DNA of 64,000 nucleotides, taken from assembly GCA_030386875.1 (NCBI GenBank), contig CM059575.1:48824859-48888858 (forward strand), written 5' to 3'. This DNA comes from Morinoia aosen (taxonomy: Eukaryota > Arthropoda > Malacostraca > Amphipoda > Talitridae). Positions 24,255-33,620 of this stretch are shown one piece after another. The position numbers and the translations under genes are program-made. The number at the start of each line of letters is the position of its first letter. The first letter of the stretch is position 1. The notes below the pieces were generated by a model. That model searched no databases and had not been told where the DNA came from. It saw only the letters and a list, made by a program, of their open reading frames with translations.

Positions 24255-24646
24255 TAGGCTAGGAGGACTCGCGAAAAAATTTAGTTAACATTACCTAACG
24301 AATTCTAACATAATATATTCTAACCTAACCCATCCCAAAATAACATATACCAACCTATCCTAACCTATCTTATTCTATTCTATCCTAACAAATTCAAAAA
24401 CTTAAAAAATATTATTTTTTTAGGTTAAATTTTTTATCTCCCCCTCCCCCTTTCCCTCTCTGTATCTCCCTTCCTTCTCACCCTCACTTCTTTCTCTGTC
24501 TCTCTCTCTTTCCCTCCAATATAACGCGACCCGATGCGTGCCAACCCGTATCATAGATACCGCAACAATGTGAAGGGTGTGACGCACAGGTTAGCGTATT
24601 AATATATAGATTCTTGGGAAAGCGTAATTTACACAAAAATAGTAAT

Positions 24647-25440
24647 ACTAAGGCGGGTAAAACATCTTTCGTAAAAATCTCACGATGTATTTTAAAAATA
24701 GAGCTTTCGAGCATATCCACACTCATCTTCAATGTCTGGAAAATTACATTGAAACATGGTTAACACAGTACAAGAATACAAATTGTTATTGGATATTAAA
24801 TGAAAAAATTAGGACAAGATATTTAGAGGCGCATAAGATGACATATCATTGAGACTTGGCTTAAATTGATGAATTATGACATTTTCTAGTAACTTAAGGC
24901 TATGTTTATCACAAGTTGAGACTATTATGAAATTATCAGTGTGAATGATGGTCAAATTCTAATGCGTGATCTCTTATACTGCTGTGCAATGGGTTTGACA
25001 CTCTATTTCCTGTACGGACCGACACCCCTTTGTGCTCAGCTATGCGTGTTGCAAAATTGCGAGCAGTCTCACCATAATAAGTGGTGCCACACTGGTCACA
25101 CGTCAATCTATAAACCACGCAGCTACGCAAGAAAGTGGGCATCTTATCGCCGTACCGGAAAAAACTGCCAACTTTGAAAAAATTGCGGAAAGTAATGCGT
25201 ATGTCAATTTGCGGATAGAACTTATTACATAAATCACGAATTTCACAATAAACTTTTTGATTTTGCGATCGTGAAATGAAGGGCTGAGTGAAATAAACTA
25301 CTTTTTCCTAAGCACTTGCGACTGGAATTTTTCTATTGCTAAGGGATTCGATTTTACTACGAAATTTGTTCTCAATGAAAGCTTTTTTTAAAAATGCATC
25401 GTGAGATTTTTATGAAAGATGTTCTTACCCGCCTTAGTTT
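24647..25440 (-). mobile_element. Second PLE family, 5'-truncated, with 62-bp inverted ends
   Basis: The inverted ends are 24647-24708 (ACTAAGGCGGGTAAAACATC...) and 25378-25440 (...GCCTTAGTTT). On the minus strand the body encodes the C-terminal part of a PLE protein and then a terminal motif reading ACATTGAAGATGAGTGTGGA followed by TATGCTCGAAAGCT, which resembles PLE 3' motifs. It differs in sequence from the other PLE copies, so it is a separate family. Its 3' end lies only about 36 bases from the Helitron A 5' end. Confidence 0.7.
24936..25380 (-). pseudogene. PLE C-terminus with GIY-YIG endonuclease
   Basis: Upstream pieces on the minus strand (around 25200-25300) read FTQPFISRSQNQKVYCEI and then YPQIDIRITFRN, typical of the stretch between the RT and endonuclease of PLEs. 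The frame 24936-25142 follows with SCVVYRLTCDQCGTTYYGET, then ARNFATRIAEHKGVSVRTGN. The C-x2-C before TTYYGET and the R-x6-EHKG stretch fit the PLE GIY-YIG nuclease, which nicks target DNA. The RT itself is absent and the frame ends early after DHHSH, so it is a dead fragment. Confidence 0.7.
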
Positions 25441-26394
25441 TACCTATAATTATTGTTTTATAATTTTATAATACACAAGAACCATAATTTGAAAATTAAT
25501 TGGTTCTTATACTAAGCCTGGGCTAAAACATCGCAGCTGAAGGAAAAGCATTAACATGTTCGTTATTGATGATTTTAAACGAATGTTCCTAATATCAATT
25601 AGACGGTATTGAATAACTCTCCAGAAGATCAAACAAAGGCCTTATGTTTTCTGCATTGTCACTAGAATTTGTCTATAATATTATGCTTTCAGGTATGAAC
25701 CATCTCCTTTCAATTGAAAGATTTTCTCAGAAAAACAAACATAATTCTAATTTTATGCCGTGTCATTGCATATGTTTCACATACCTCATCCGAACGAATT
25801 CATTTATTGCAGTTTGTGTTAATACGAACAAATTCTTCTTTCCCTCCGTTTTCATGTAGCAATCAAGTGAAATAAGATTTTTGGGCTGTTGTGCGTATGC
25901 TGAGAGAAATGGCCAAGCCAGTTCGAAGCGGAGGGCTGAGTCTTGCTTCAGCCAAGGCAGAATAATTGAGACCTAAATTGCACAAAAACGCTTCTGTCGA
26001 CTTGGTAATTCAGAGTACGAATTCAAGGAAACCTAGATTCGAACTATTTAGGAACGAAAAATTGTTGATATCTTTCGTTGAATATGCAAAATCATCAATC
26101 TAGAATGCAAAGAAAAATTTAAAACGCTGCCAAGTATATGCAAAGTTTAGTTTCCCGAATTTTCAGCTTCATATATCAAAAATGTTAATTGTCATTATTT
26201 CAAATTTCCACTATTTTAATTCAAAATTTCAATGATTTTTAATTCCTGTCCTCATACTTTTCATGAGACGAAATTTTAGTTCCCAAGTTGCTGTGTACGA
26301 TTCACAGTTGATAGCCCATGATACTTTCTGAATTTCAAGATTCGAAAAAACGGTACATTTTTTGCGCATGATAATATAAAAAAGTGCTGGAACA
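25441..26394. other. Non-coding spacer
   Basis: AT-rich. The longest frame (25644-25859 plus) has no recognised domain. Nothing else is supported. Confidence 0.4.
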
Positions 26395-27900
26395 CGTACA
26401 TACATATACCAGGCTTCTCCTCTCTATGGGAGGGTAGCCGACAGCAGGCCAAAATCATCACTCTTGGTCACTAGGAGGCGAGAGAGGCAGCACTGGCCGC
26501 ACAAGAACTGCCAGGATCAGCAGCAGCCCAGCACAACCATCTTCCACAGCCAGGCCACAGCCATAGCTGGTTTACCCCGACCGTTTCATTGAGTGCAGCC
26601 CCTCCCCCCCGCACAGGACAGGTCAACCCCAACACACGCGGGCAGGCTTCCAGTACCGCGTCGAAAAAATAAAATTCCTTTGTTATGCACTTTCCCCACT
26701 CACTTCTGTCCCCAGCCATCCCTCTCGCCACGTCCACAGTCAGACCCCTCTCATACAAAGTACGTTTCACCCCATCCATCCAACTCATCCGTGGTCTACC
26801 TCACGCTCTAACACCACTCACTTCCGACGTATAAATCTTTTTCACCAGCCACTCAACATCCATTCTTGCTACATGCCAAAACCATCCAAGCACTCTTTCA
26901 TCCACCCACCTGCTCAACTTTTTGATAACACCCGTCTGCCCCCCAACCAACTCATTCCTGATCCTATCTCTTCTTGTTACTCCATACATGCTCCTCAAAC
27001 ACATCCAACTTCCTCCTCTCAGCTGCTCCCAAACCCCAGGACTCTGCTCCATACAAAAAAACTGGCGCGATCAAGCTTTCATACAGTCCCCTCTAGCATT
27101 CATACTTAAACACCTGCATTCAAAAACTTTCCTCATTGCACCCAATGTCTTGCAGCCTTCACTCGCTCAATGCCTCACTTCTACTTCCATACTATCCTCA
27201 ACAGCCCCATCTGAACCGAGGTACCTAAAATGCTCTACCTCCTCTAACACTTCACCATTCATCCTCACATCCAAAGATCCAAACACTCCACCTCATAAGC
27301 ATCTCATCACCTTACTTTTATTCACATTTACCCTCAATTTACGTCTTTTGCACACTCTACCAAACTCTGCAACCAATCTCAGCAGTTTTTCCTCTGAATC
27401 AGCCACAAGCGCTGTATCATCTGCAAACAACAGCTGACAAGCTTGCCAATACATACCATTTTGTCCCACCAACTTCGCACCTTTTTCCCACACTCTGGCA
27501 TTCACTTCTCTCACTACAACATCCATAAACAAATTAAGCAACCACGGCGACATCACACATCCCTGTCTCACACCTGTCACAACTGGGAACCTTTCACTCA
27601 CCTCATTCCCTACTATCACACATGCTCTGCTGTCAATGTAGAAACTCTTGATCGCATTCAACAGTCTCCCACCCACTCCATACAAGCTTAATTAAAACTT
27701 GCCATAAAGCCTCACGGTCCACTCTGTCATACGCCTTCTCTAGATCCATAAATGCCCAATATACATCTTTTCCTTTTGCCAAGTATTTCTCATTTACCTA
27801 CTTCACAGCAAACATTTGATCCACACAACCTCTACCACTTCTAAAACCACATTGTTCTTCAGCAGGCACACGATCCGTCCTCACTCCGTCATCCGTCATC
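26395..27900 (-). pseudogene. RTE-like LINE, 5'-truncated, reverse transcriptase plus C-terminal domain
   Basis: On the minus strand, from about 27900: EEQCGFRSGRGCVDQMFAVK, a stop, then a GKDVYWAFMDLEKAYDRVDR block, then the frame 27293-27685 with the conserved RQGCVMSPWLLNLFMD and the catalytic FADDTALVA box. Next come FRYLGS (about 27215), the thumb region (26801-27052), and a C-terminal WFWHVARMDVEWLVKKIYTS / GRPRMSWMDGVKRTL block (26700-26900). There are stops at about 26800, 27292 and 27110 and the 5' half (endonuclease) is missing. The 3' UTR ends in a TATATG-rich microsatellite near 26395-26410. A second copy of its 3' end is at 46251-46744. Related proteins are widespread in arthropods and fish; the RTE assignment is from memory of the family style. 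Confidence 0.75.
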
Positions 27901-28375
27901 AATATGTGAAGAAAATAAATGCATTCGGAAATTTCAGATGATAAGTGAAAATGGGTGCACGCGATCCAAGCGTAACTGAAATTTTCGGTGCACTTTTTTT
28001 TTGGCCATCACAAAGTTTTACCCATAGAATATGCATTTTTAGAGCGGTGTTAAACACAATATCCATCATGCGTCATGAATATTTTTATTTGTCATTTGTC
28101 AATTAAAAATGAACAATTAACGATTACCTTAACATCGTATAAATATTTTTGATCCTGCGTTTAAAAAATTTATTGAGATCGAGGAATGTGTATAAGATTC
28201 ATGTTGCATTACTGACAGTGTTGGTAATATTAGCGTCTGTTTATCTGTACAGGACGACAAATTATGGACGGACCGTTAGATTTAGAATCAAGTGTTAGGA
28301 ACCTGTGAATTCTTCAAGTGATGTGGGTACTAAATGCAATTATTTCGTCAACGAGTTTTGCGTTGATGTGATTTG
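27901..28375. other. Non-coding spacer
   Basis: AT-rich. No open frame or repeat that I can support. Confidence 0.4.
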
Positions 28376-28640
28376 GGGCATTTTAGACTTATTCAACTTC
28401 TATCTTTGATTTATTTAATTTAGTAATGATTCTTTCACCTATAAACGAAACTCTAAGGAAATGTGGTCAAGAGGAAATAAAATGGACTGAAAATCTACGC
28501 AATAGCTTCAAGGATGCGTTAGGAGTACATCAAGATAGCATTTCTTAATACATTCTAGGACCTGATGCAAACTTCGTGGTACAAACTGACGCTTCAACTA
28601 CTGTACATCAATCAAAGCTGTGCTATGATAGCTATGAGAG
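28376..28640 (+). pseudogene. Ty3/gypsy pol scrap: end of RT and start of RNase H
   Basis: The plus strand reads LDLFNFYL, stop, FI in one frame, then after a +1 shift MILSPINETLRKCGQEEIKW, then NSFKDALG, a stop, and LGPDANFVVQTDAST (28426-28600). This matches the order seen in gypsy elements: a hydrophobic G-L-x-N-Y-Y-R-x-F-I block, the L-x-P-L-x-x-L-L-R-K linker with W-x-x-x-x-x-x-A-F, and the start of RNase H with TDAS. It is unrelated in position to the LTR element at 31-38 kb. It is a short, old remnant. Confidence 0.5.
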
Positions 28641-30034
28641 AATTTAGGATTTAGACTTACCTATTTTACAATACCTCCACACTCCATGGAAAAACCGGTA
28701 CTAACAGCACAAATGCTTTATTTCCTTTAGAAATTTAATTTTAGATTTTTTTTATGGATATTGATTTCAGAATTGACTACTTTTTTCTTCCTTCAATTTC
28801 CCAGACTGACTTAATGAGAATAAAGCTAGTCTACGAAACGTTCTACAAGATGATTAGATTAGAGATGATTAGATGATACAAGAGAAACGGAGCAATTAAG
28901 AGTACAGAGAAATCTGCTGTAAATTGTTAGGATTTTCTTCTTTACTTCCGCTGCCCAGTTTGCACGACTGAAACTATAATACTAAATTGCATACACCACC
29001 ACAGTTCCAGGTACATGCTTTCTACCAGTGCGCTCAAATTAAAGCTCGTGTTCCTCTGTGTTATTATAATGCCACCTTGTCAGTGAGTGAGGACTACCTC
29101 CTCGGTAGACAAGTGGACTCTGACAAAAAGTACCAATGCCCTTGCTAGCTCGATAAGTGAGAACAGGCTTAATTCCTGTCGTTGAGCCATGAGCACAAAT
29201 TTAAAACCAAATTGTTTATATCATAGCAAGGTTGTGCTCATTGTCCAGGGTGAATGATACCCATATGTGTGCAACTTCGGAATTTTTGCTGTTATTGCGC
29301 CGGAGTTGTTGCTTAAAGGGGTAAGCCGAAGAGAGTTTGCTCGAAGCGTGTTCACCGCAAAATTTCAATTTGATTATAGTTTGATGTATCTGTCTAATCA
29401 GTATTTACTTTCATTTCCAATGTCTGTCTGACTAGCTTTGAAAACTACTTAAGGGCCAGCAGGCATGAATTGTTTCTTTTTTGCTTAGAAATTGCGATTT
29501 TTCGATTTCATCTCCTTACGAGACGTAGTCATAGGGCAACAATTATAATTTTCCTCATCTCCTACATGGGACATAATATTCTTGTGCAATCGAGGGTTGT
29601 TATTGTTGGTGTTAAATTTTTGGGAAAAATGCATAACCAATCATAGTATTCGACAGAGAACTAAGAAACAGTATTTACTTCTGAAAAATGATTTGATTTG
29701 GTCAACGAAATTTATGATTCCATACGCTCTTGAATCGATCGGTAGCTAAAAACTAATAAGCTGAAACTTTCCTGTAGCCAAAATTAATCTGCCTGACTTT
29801 TTTAAAAGCACTTAATCAATTAAATTTTATTTCATTTATTTTCCTCGGCATTTGATGCTTGTTATTTCAGTGTTATGAATTGATGGAGAGGCTGTGAAAA
29901 AGTACCATCTGTTGTTTCATATGTTGTGGAGCTATATTACTTAAAGAAAAACGCAATATGGTTCAAAATTTAATAGCAAGCGAATTAACAACAAGAACTT
30001 TTAGCTTTAATTACGGCTTCATGCAGCCTGGTAT
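28641..30034. other. Non-coding spacer
   Basis: AT-rich with no long open frames. No recognisable element, although degraded gypsy or Tc1 sequence may extend into it. Confidence 0.35.
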
Positions 30035-30700
30035 TGATTATACAAGATTCTGGATCCTCTTCAGAGCTATTTTCTGGCTATAATTGAATCAACCTGTCAC
30101 ACAAGGCAGTCAGTGTTGAAGAAAGTGGTGATGAGTCACACAAGTATCAATCCACCAAGTGCCGTAAATATTCAGTGGGATTCAAATCAGAAAATTTTGG
30201 TGTCCAGTCCATGTGCTTATTCGCAGTAAAGAAATATTGAATATTTCTAACACTATGCATGTAGGCAATGTCGCCCTGAAAAAATTTCCTTTCCATCGGA
30301 AAAAAATCTGCATGGCAGGTGAACGCGGTCAGAAACTATTTCCAAGTAGTCCTGGGAGTTTATTGTGTTATTGCAAAAAGTTGCAGAACCTTGTTTCTTC
30401 CAGTAAAACAGCCCTAAAGCTGAACATTCGGCAATGCAAGATGGATCCATAGCTTCATGTGGCTGTTGCCATATCCTAACAAGAACATGGTTTTGAATGA
30501 AGTTGAATCTGACCTCATCGGACTACATTACATGTTTCAATCTTCAGCAGTTCAGTTTCGGTGTTCTCGAAGAAATAACGAACGTTTTTCTAATTTGCTG
30601 TTGGGCACACGAGGATTTGTTTCTTGGAGGATTTAAAGTTCCTCAAACTAATTAATCGTTAATACTTGACGCACAGTTCATTGAGAAATTGTGTTTGAAC
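30035..30700 (-). pseudogene. Tc1-like transposase remnant
   Basis: On the minus strand: SDEVRFNFIQNHVLVRIWQQ (about 30463-30522) corresponds to the conserved S-D-E-x-R-F segment with the first or second catalytic Asp. Then come a weakly conserved stretch (frame 30253-30450) and HMDWTPKFSDLNPTEYLRHL (about 30155-30215), the conserved W-P-x-x-S-P-D-L-N-P-I-E block that carries the catalytic Glu. Stops and small shifts interrupt it. The spacing fits the DD34E Tc1 group. TIRs were not found by eye. Inactive. Confidence 0.6.
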
Positions 30701-31115
30701 ATTCACAAAATTCGTTAGTCATCAGTTGCGTCTGTCTGTGTCATCCAGAATATAGGGGTTCCTCCAATTCCAGATAAATCTGGTTCTCCGTCATATTTCA
30801 GCATGCTATTGTTATCTGTCATGTTGTAATATTGTTACGTGTTTCTGTATAGATGTTCCGAGTTGATTTTGTTCTTCAATGAAATCCAGTGTCGATCCTC
30901 TACCGAATACTGACAAGTCATTTCCAAGGCTCTTCATCTCCGGTGTAAATTAAAATTAATTTTTTTTATTCACTCAAAACACGCCTTTACTACTTGATAA
31001 ACTCTCCTATGATGTTTTCAAATTCAGTTTTACTGAAAAAAAAACAAATATGTAAACTAGATTAAAATTGAGGTCCTGATTTTTTACAACTTAGCGTATT
31101 AAACACTTGCTGAAA

Positions 31116-31119
31116 CCCC
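31116..31119. repeat. Target site duplication, left (CCCC)
   Basis: Four bases matching CCCC at 37839-37842. The left flank GCTGAAACCCC plus the right flank CAATTAAACTATG would make the empty site. Confidence 0.6.
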
Positions 31120-31437
31120 TGTGCGCCCGCAGGCATATAAATAGGATCGGCGAGAGACGTCGGCGTTCATTGGAGGTGCGCTGCCGTAGAGATCACATTA
31201 GATAGAGTCATCACTGTGCAGTAGCAGACGCGTTACCGTCGAGAAAGCACCTGTATAGTTCACAGATGCATTGTAGAAGACTTGTACTAGCACCTATCGT
31301 CTGATCTCTCTGATTCTTGCCAACCACCAAGCTTGTATCAACTCTGAAGTACCAATAAACTATAAATCACGTTGCTGCTCGTCACTCCCGAACCCCATTC
31401 GCGTAGTTGTCGACCGGATACTGAAAAGGTCGGAACA
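31120..31437 (+). repeat. 5' LTR, 318 bp
   Basis: Starts TGTGCGCCCGCAGGCATATA and ends CGGATACTGAAAAGGTCGGAACA (TG...CA). A TATAAATAGG promoter-like box lies about 18 bases from the start and AATAAA near 31355 could be the poly(A) signal. The 3' LTR at 37521-37838 has the same length and I see only two differences (A/G in the GTCGAGAAAGC stretch; T/C in CAAGCTTG). Confidence 0.9.
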
Positions 31438-32411
31438 TTTCTGGTGGCCGCAGTATGGGGAGCCACATTCAAGATATCCACATTGTCACATTGCCCCATT
31501 GAAGAAGAAAGATATCAAGAATTGATCTTCAGTTCTGCTGATCCGTGATCTTAAGTGTGAGGAGTGTCACCCTGTTTGGAGTAACGTCGCATAGTTATCA
31601 CATTACTTCAGAGCATCGAGAAAAGGAAGAAAGACGTCAGTGCAAAAAATCAAAGTGCTTTCCAAGAAACTCTTCGAGAAAGAAACTCTTCGAGAAAGAA
31701 ACACGTCGAGGGAGAAAAAAATCGAAAATCTACAAAATGGGCTACTCAAAGGAGAAGATGATGTGAGGGGTCCAAACCAACAACCTGGTTTGTCGACGAG
31801 ATCTACGCATCTACCCAACGTCATCTGCAACGAGAAGATCTACGAGGAGATCGACGAGAGTTGCACATCGCCAAATAGCAAGCTGAGTATACGCCGATAA
31901 TGTTTGCTTGCTAATTAAATAAGCATGAGCTCAAATTAATGATTGTACATCATCATTATAAAATTAATAAGTAGGAGTTAAGCAGTAGCACTCAGCAGTA
32001 AGCAGTAGGCATTGCAAGCGCACGCTGATCCCTGGAAGTGCGGAGGCAAGTTGATTCCCGGAAGGAGCGCAGAGCGAGCGGTGTAGGCAGGCATTGCAAA
32101 AGCGCAGGTAAGCAAGCTGGTTCCCAGTAGTCAGAGAGCGAGCGTGTACGCGGAAGAAGTTGTGTACTGAGGTAGTCCATTGTTCTCAAACAATTGAAGT
32201 AAGTTGTTGCTATTGTTCGCGGGCTCATTGTCCCCTAGCAAATAAGAGTAAGCTGGAGCGGTTTGCGCAGTTCAGTTTGCTGCCAACCTTCGCGAGTGCT
32301 GGAATAGCTTGGTTTAAGCCCACTGAAAATGTGAGTTAAAATTTTATTGTATGTAGAATATTATCAATTGCATGTAGAAAATTTTATTGTGTGTAGAACA
32401 TTTTTCTTTTA
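31438..32411 (+). other. 5' leader of the LTR element, possibly with degraded gag
   Basis: It contains basic, lysine/arginine/glutamate-rich overlapping frames (31545-31766, 31640-31900) and a short direct duplication of AACTCTTCGAGAAAGA (31666-31705). No retroviral-type capsid domain is recognised, so the N-terminal gag seems missing or strongly diverged. The first recognisable gag piece starts at 32412. Confidence 0.5.
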
Positions 32412-32789
32412 ATGGAAATTGGAGATAGAGAATTAGGAACTCTAGAAGTTCAGGCATTGGAAACAGCCACCGAAGCTAGGCGTTGCTCGTATTGCAACAG
32501 AAATGTGTGCGTCTGCCAAAGACAAGGTGCGTCGGTAGAGAAACCGACTGATTGGTACAAACCAAGTTTAGGGCAGACAGCCGCCGAGCAGTCGCGGAGT
32601 AGCGGGGCTTGTTTTCGTTGTAATAAGTTAGGACACTACGCAAGAGATTGTAGGTCCAGAAGAGACTATTTAAACAGACCAGGCGGACCGAATCGTGTCC
32701 GTGCGCGAGGACAGTATAAAACTCGTATGTCAGAAAAAGGCCAGGTAGAAACTTACCAAACTAACAGTGGAAATGATTTTTTAGCGTAA
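32412..32789 (+). CDS. Gag C-terminus with CCHC zinc knuckle
   Basis: The 125-residue frame carries CFRCNKLGHYARDC at about residues 67-80, the C-x2-C-x4-H-x4-C zinc knuckle that binds element RNA in nucleocapsids. A preceding YCNRNVCVCQ stretch is also cysteine-rich, and basic and Gly/Pro-rich residues follow. The start ATG at 32412 comes right after an AT-rich stretch and is the first in frame. Capsid sequence is missing, so this is shorter than a normal Gag. It stops at TAA 32787; a -1/+1 shift would carry translation into a second frame (about 32786-32983) that runs to a stop before the ATG of the next ORF. Part of the LTR element. Confidence 0.75.
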   Translation: MEIGDRELGTLEVQALETATEARRCSYCNRNVCVCQRQGASVEKPTDWYKPSLGQTAAEQSRSSGACFRCNKLGHYARDCRSRRDYLNRPGGPNRVRARGQYKTRMSEKGQVETYQTNSGNDFLA

Positions 32790-32986
32790 GCGGCGGAGAA
32801 GATTTCATTTTCGATGGAAATAACGTAAATGGTAAAAATGAAACTACAATAACTAAGTATGACTCTACGGCGACAAACCCCTGTGAACCCGAGGAGAAGT
32901 CTGGTGCTGAAGATTCCCTCGTTAAAAATGTCGAGAGAGTTGATGTGATAAACATGTCTGAAGTATTTAATAGAGAATACTGAGTG
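32786..32986 (+). CDS. Short acidic frame overlapping the end of gag (putative gag-pol frameshift segment)
   Basis: This frame overlaps the gag stop and stays open for about 66 codons. It begins with a Gly/Asp-rich stretch (SGGEDFIFDGNN) and ends EVFNREY before TGA at about 32982. It has no ATG at its start, which fits entry by ribosomal frameshifting. It could be the N-terminus of pol just before protease, but no D-S/T-G protease box is visible. Modest evidence only. Confidence 0.4.
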
Positions 32987-32990
32987 TCTC

Positions 32991-33620
32991 ATGGCAGACA
33001 CGATTACGTCCAGAGCTAAGGAAAAAGTCCTAAATAAGCTAAGAGAGAAGAGGACGTGCATTGCTGAGAAAGCAAGTGATGAAGTAAAAAGGGATGGTCA
33101 GAGAGAAAACCAGCCTGTTCGAGGCGTAGTTGCAGTTACCAGTTCCCACAAGCCGTTAAGAGTTCATACTCGACGCGTAGAAATTGCTCCCAATGTAATT
33201 TTGAAACATGTTGGACATGTTGGAAAGTGTAAAAATGGAGAATACATAATAAAGAAAGCAACTTTGAAGGAAGGCGTGTGTGTCGCAGAAGCAATTGTGA
33301 GAGTTAATAATAGGAGAAAGATTCCGTTGTTGTTAATTAATAGCTCCGATAGAGCGATTGTCTTACCAGAAAATGCAATTATAAGTACTTTAGAAAAAGT
33401 GGAAAAGGATCAAGTTGAGTCCGAAGTTTACTTGTCAGATGTACAAGGAGAATTAAAAACGGGATTAAGTACCTTGGTGCAGGCAACGAGTGTTTTTCAG
33501 GACAGTCATTTAGATGTCGAGAAGAAAGACACTAATAGTAAATCTGTCGGGATCACAGGAGTTGTCGACGAAGGGTACGTTTATGATTCCAAAGAAGTAG
33601 CCGTGGTCGGCGGAAATTAA
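32991..33620 (+). CDS. Pol linker-like protein (between protease and RT in gypsy elements)
   Basis: This 209-residue frame starts at ATG 32991. It has a charged N-terminus, then a beta-rich stretch (HTRRVEIAPNVILKHVGHVG, later VAEAIVRVNNRRKIPLLLIN and AIVLPENAIISTLEKV) whose pattern is like the domain that lies between the protease and reverse transcriptase of Ty3/gypsy Pol. A normal Pol would continue with RT here; this one stops with VVGGN at 33620. Function as a free protein is unknown. It is the longest intact coding frame in the element and shows no internal stop, in keeping with a recent insertion. Confidence 0.55.
   Translation: MADTITSRAKEKVLNKLREKRTCIAEKASDEVKRDGQRENQPVRGVVAVTSSHKPLRVHTRRVEIAPNVILKHVGHVGKCKNGEYIIKKATLKEGVCVAEAIVRVNNRRKIPLLLINSSDRAIVLPENAIISTLEKVEKDQVESEVYLSDVQGELKTGLSTLVQATSVFQDSHLDVEKKDTNSKSVGITGVVDEGYVYDSKEVAVVGGN

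Larger units (their letters stand above)
22783..24610 (-). mobile_element. Helitron A, non-autonomous, 1,828 bp including a nested insertion
   Basis: On the minus strand the 5' end is TCTATATATTAATACGCTAA at 24610, preceded by host A (24611). The 3' end is a GTGGAATTTCCAC hairpin followed by AGGTCCTGCTAG ending at 22783. It has no coding capacity. The 5' 100 bases, including the GCGGTATCTATGATACGGGT block, match Helitron B and the copy at 46983. Internally it has GA-rich and TAGGTTAGGA-type tracts (22870-23010 and 24290-24400), split by a TA-flanked insertion at 23026-24254. Without the insertion it would be about 600 bp, similar to the 734-bp copy at 47 kb. Confidence 0.85.

Noticed and set aside
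26593..27691. Proline/serine/threonine-rich plus-strand frames
   Set aside because: They are antisense shadows of the RTE-like LINE coding sequence on the minus strand.
31603..31830. Serine/phenylalanine-rich minus-strand frame
   Set aside because: It is a shadow of the purine-rich leader of the LTR element.
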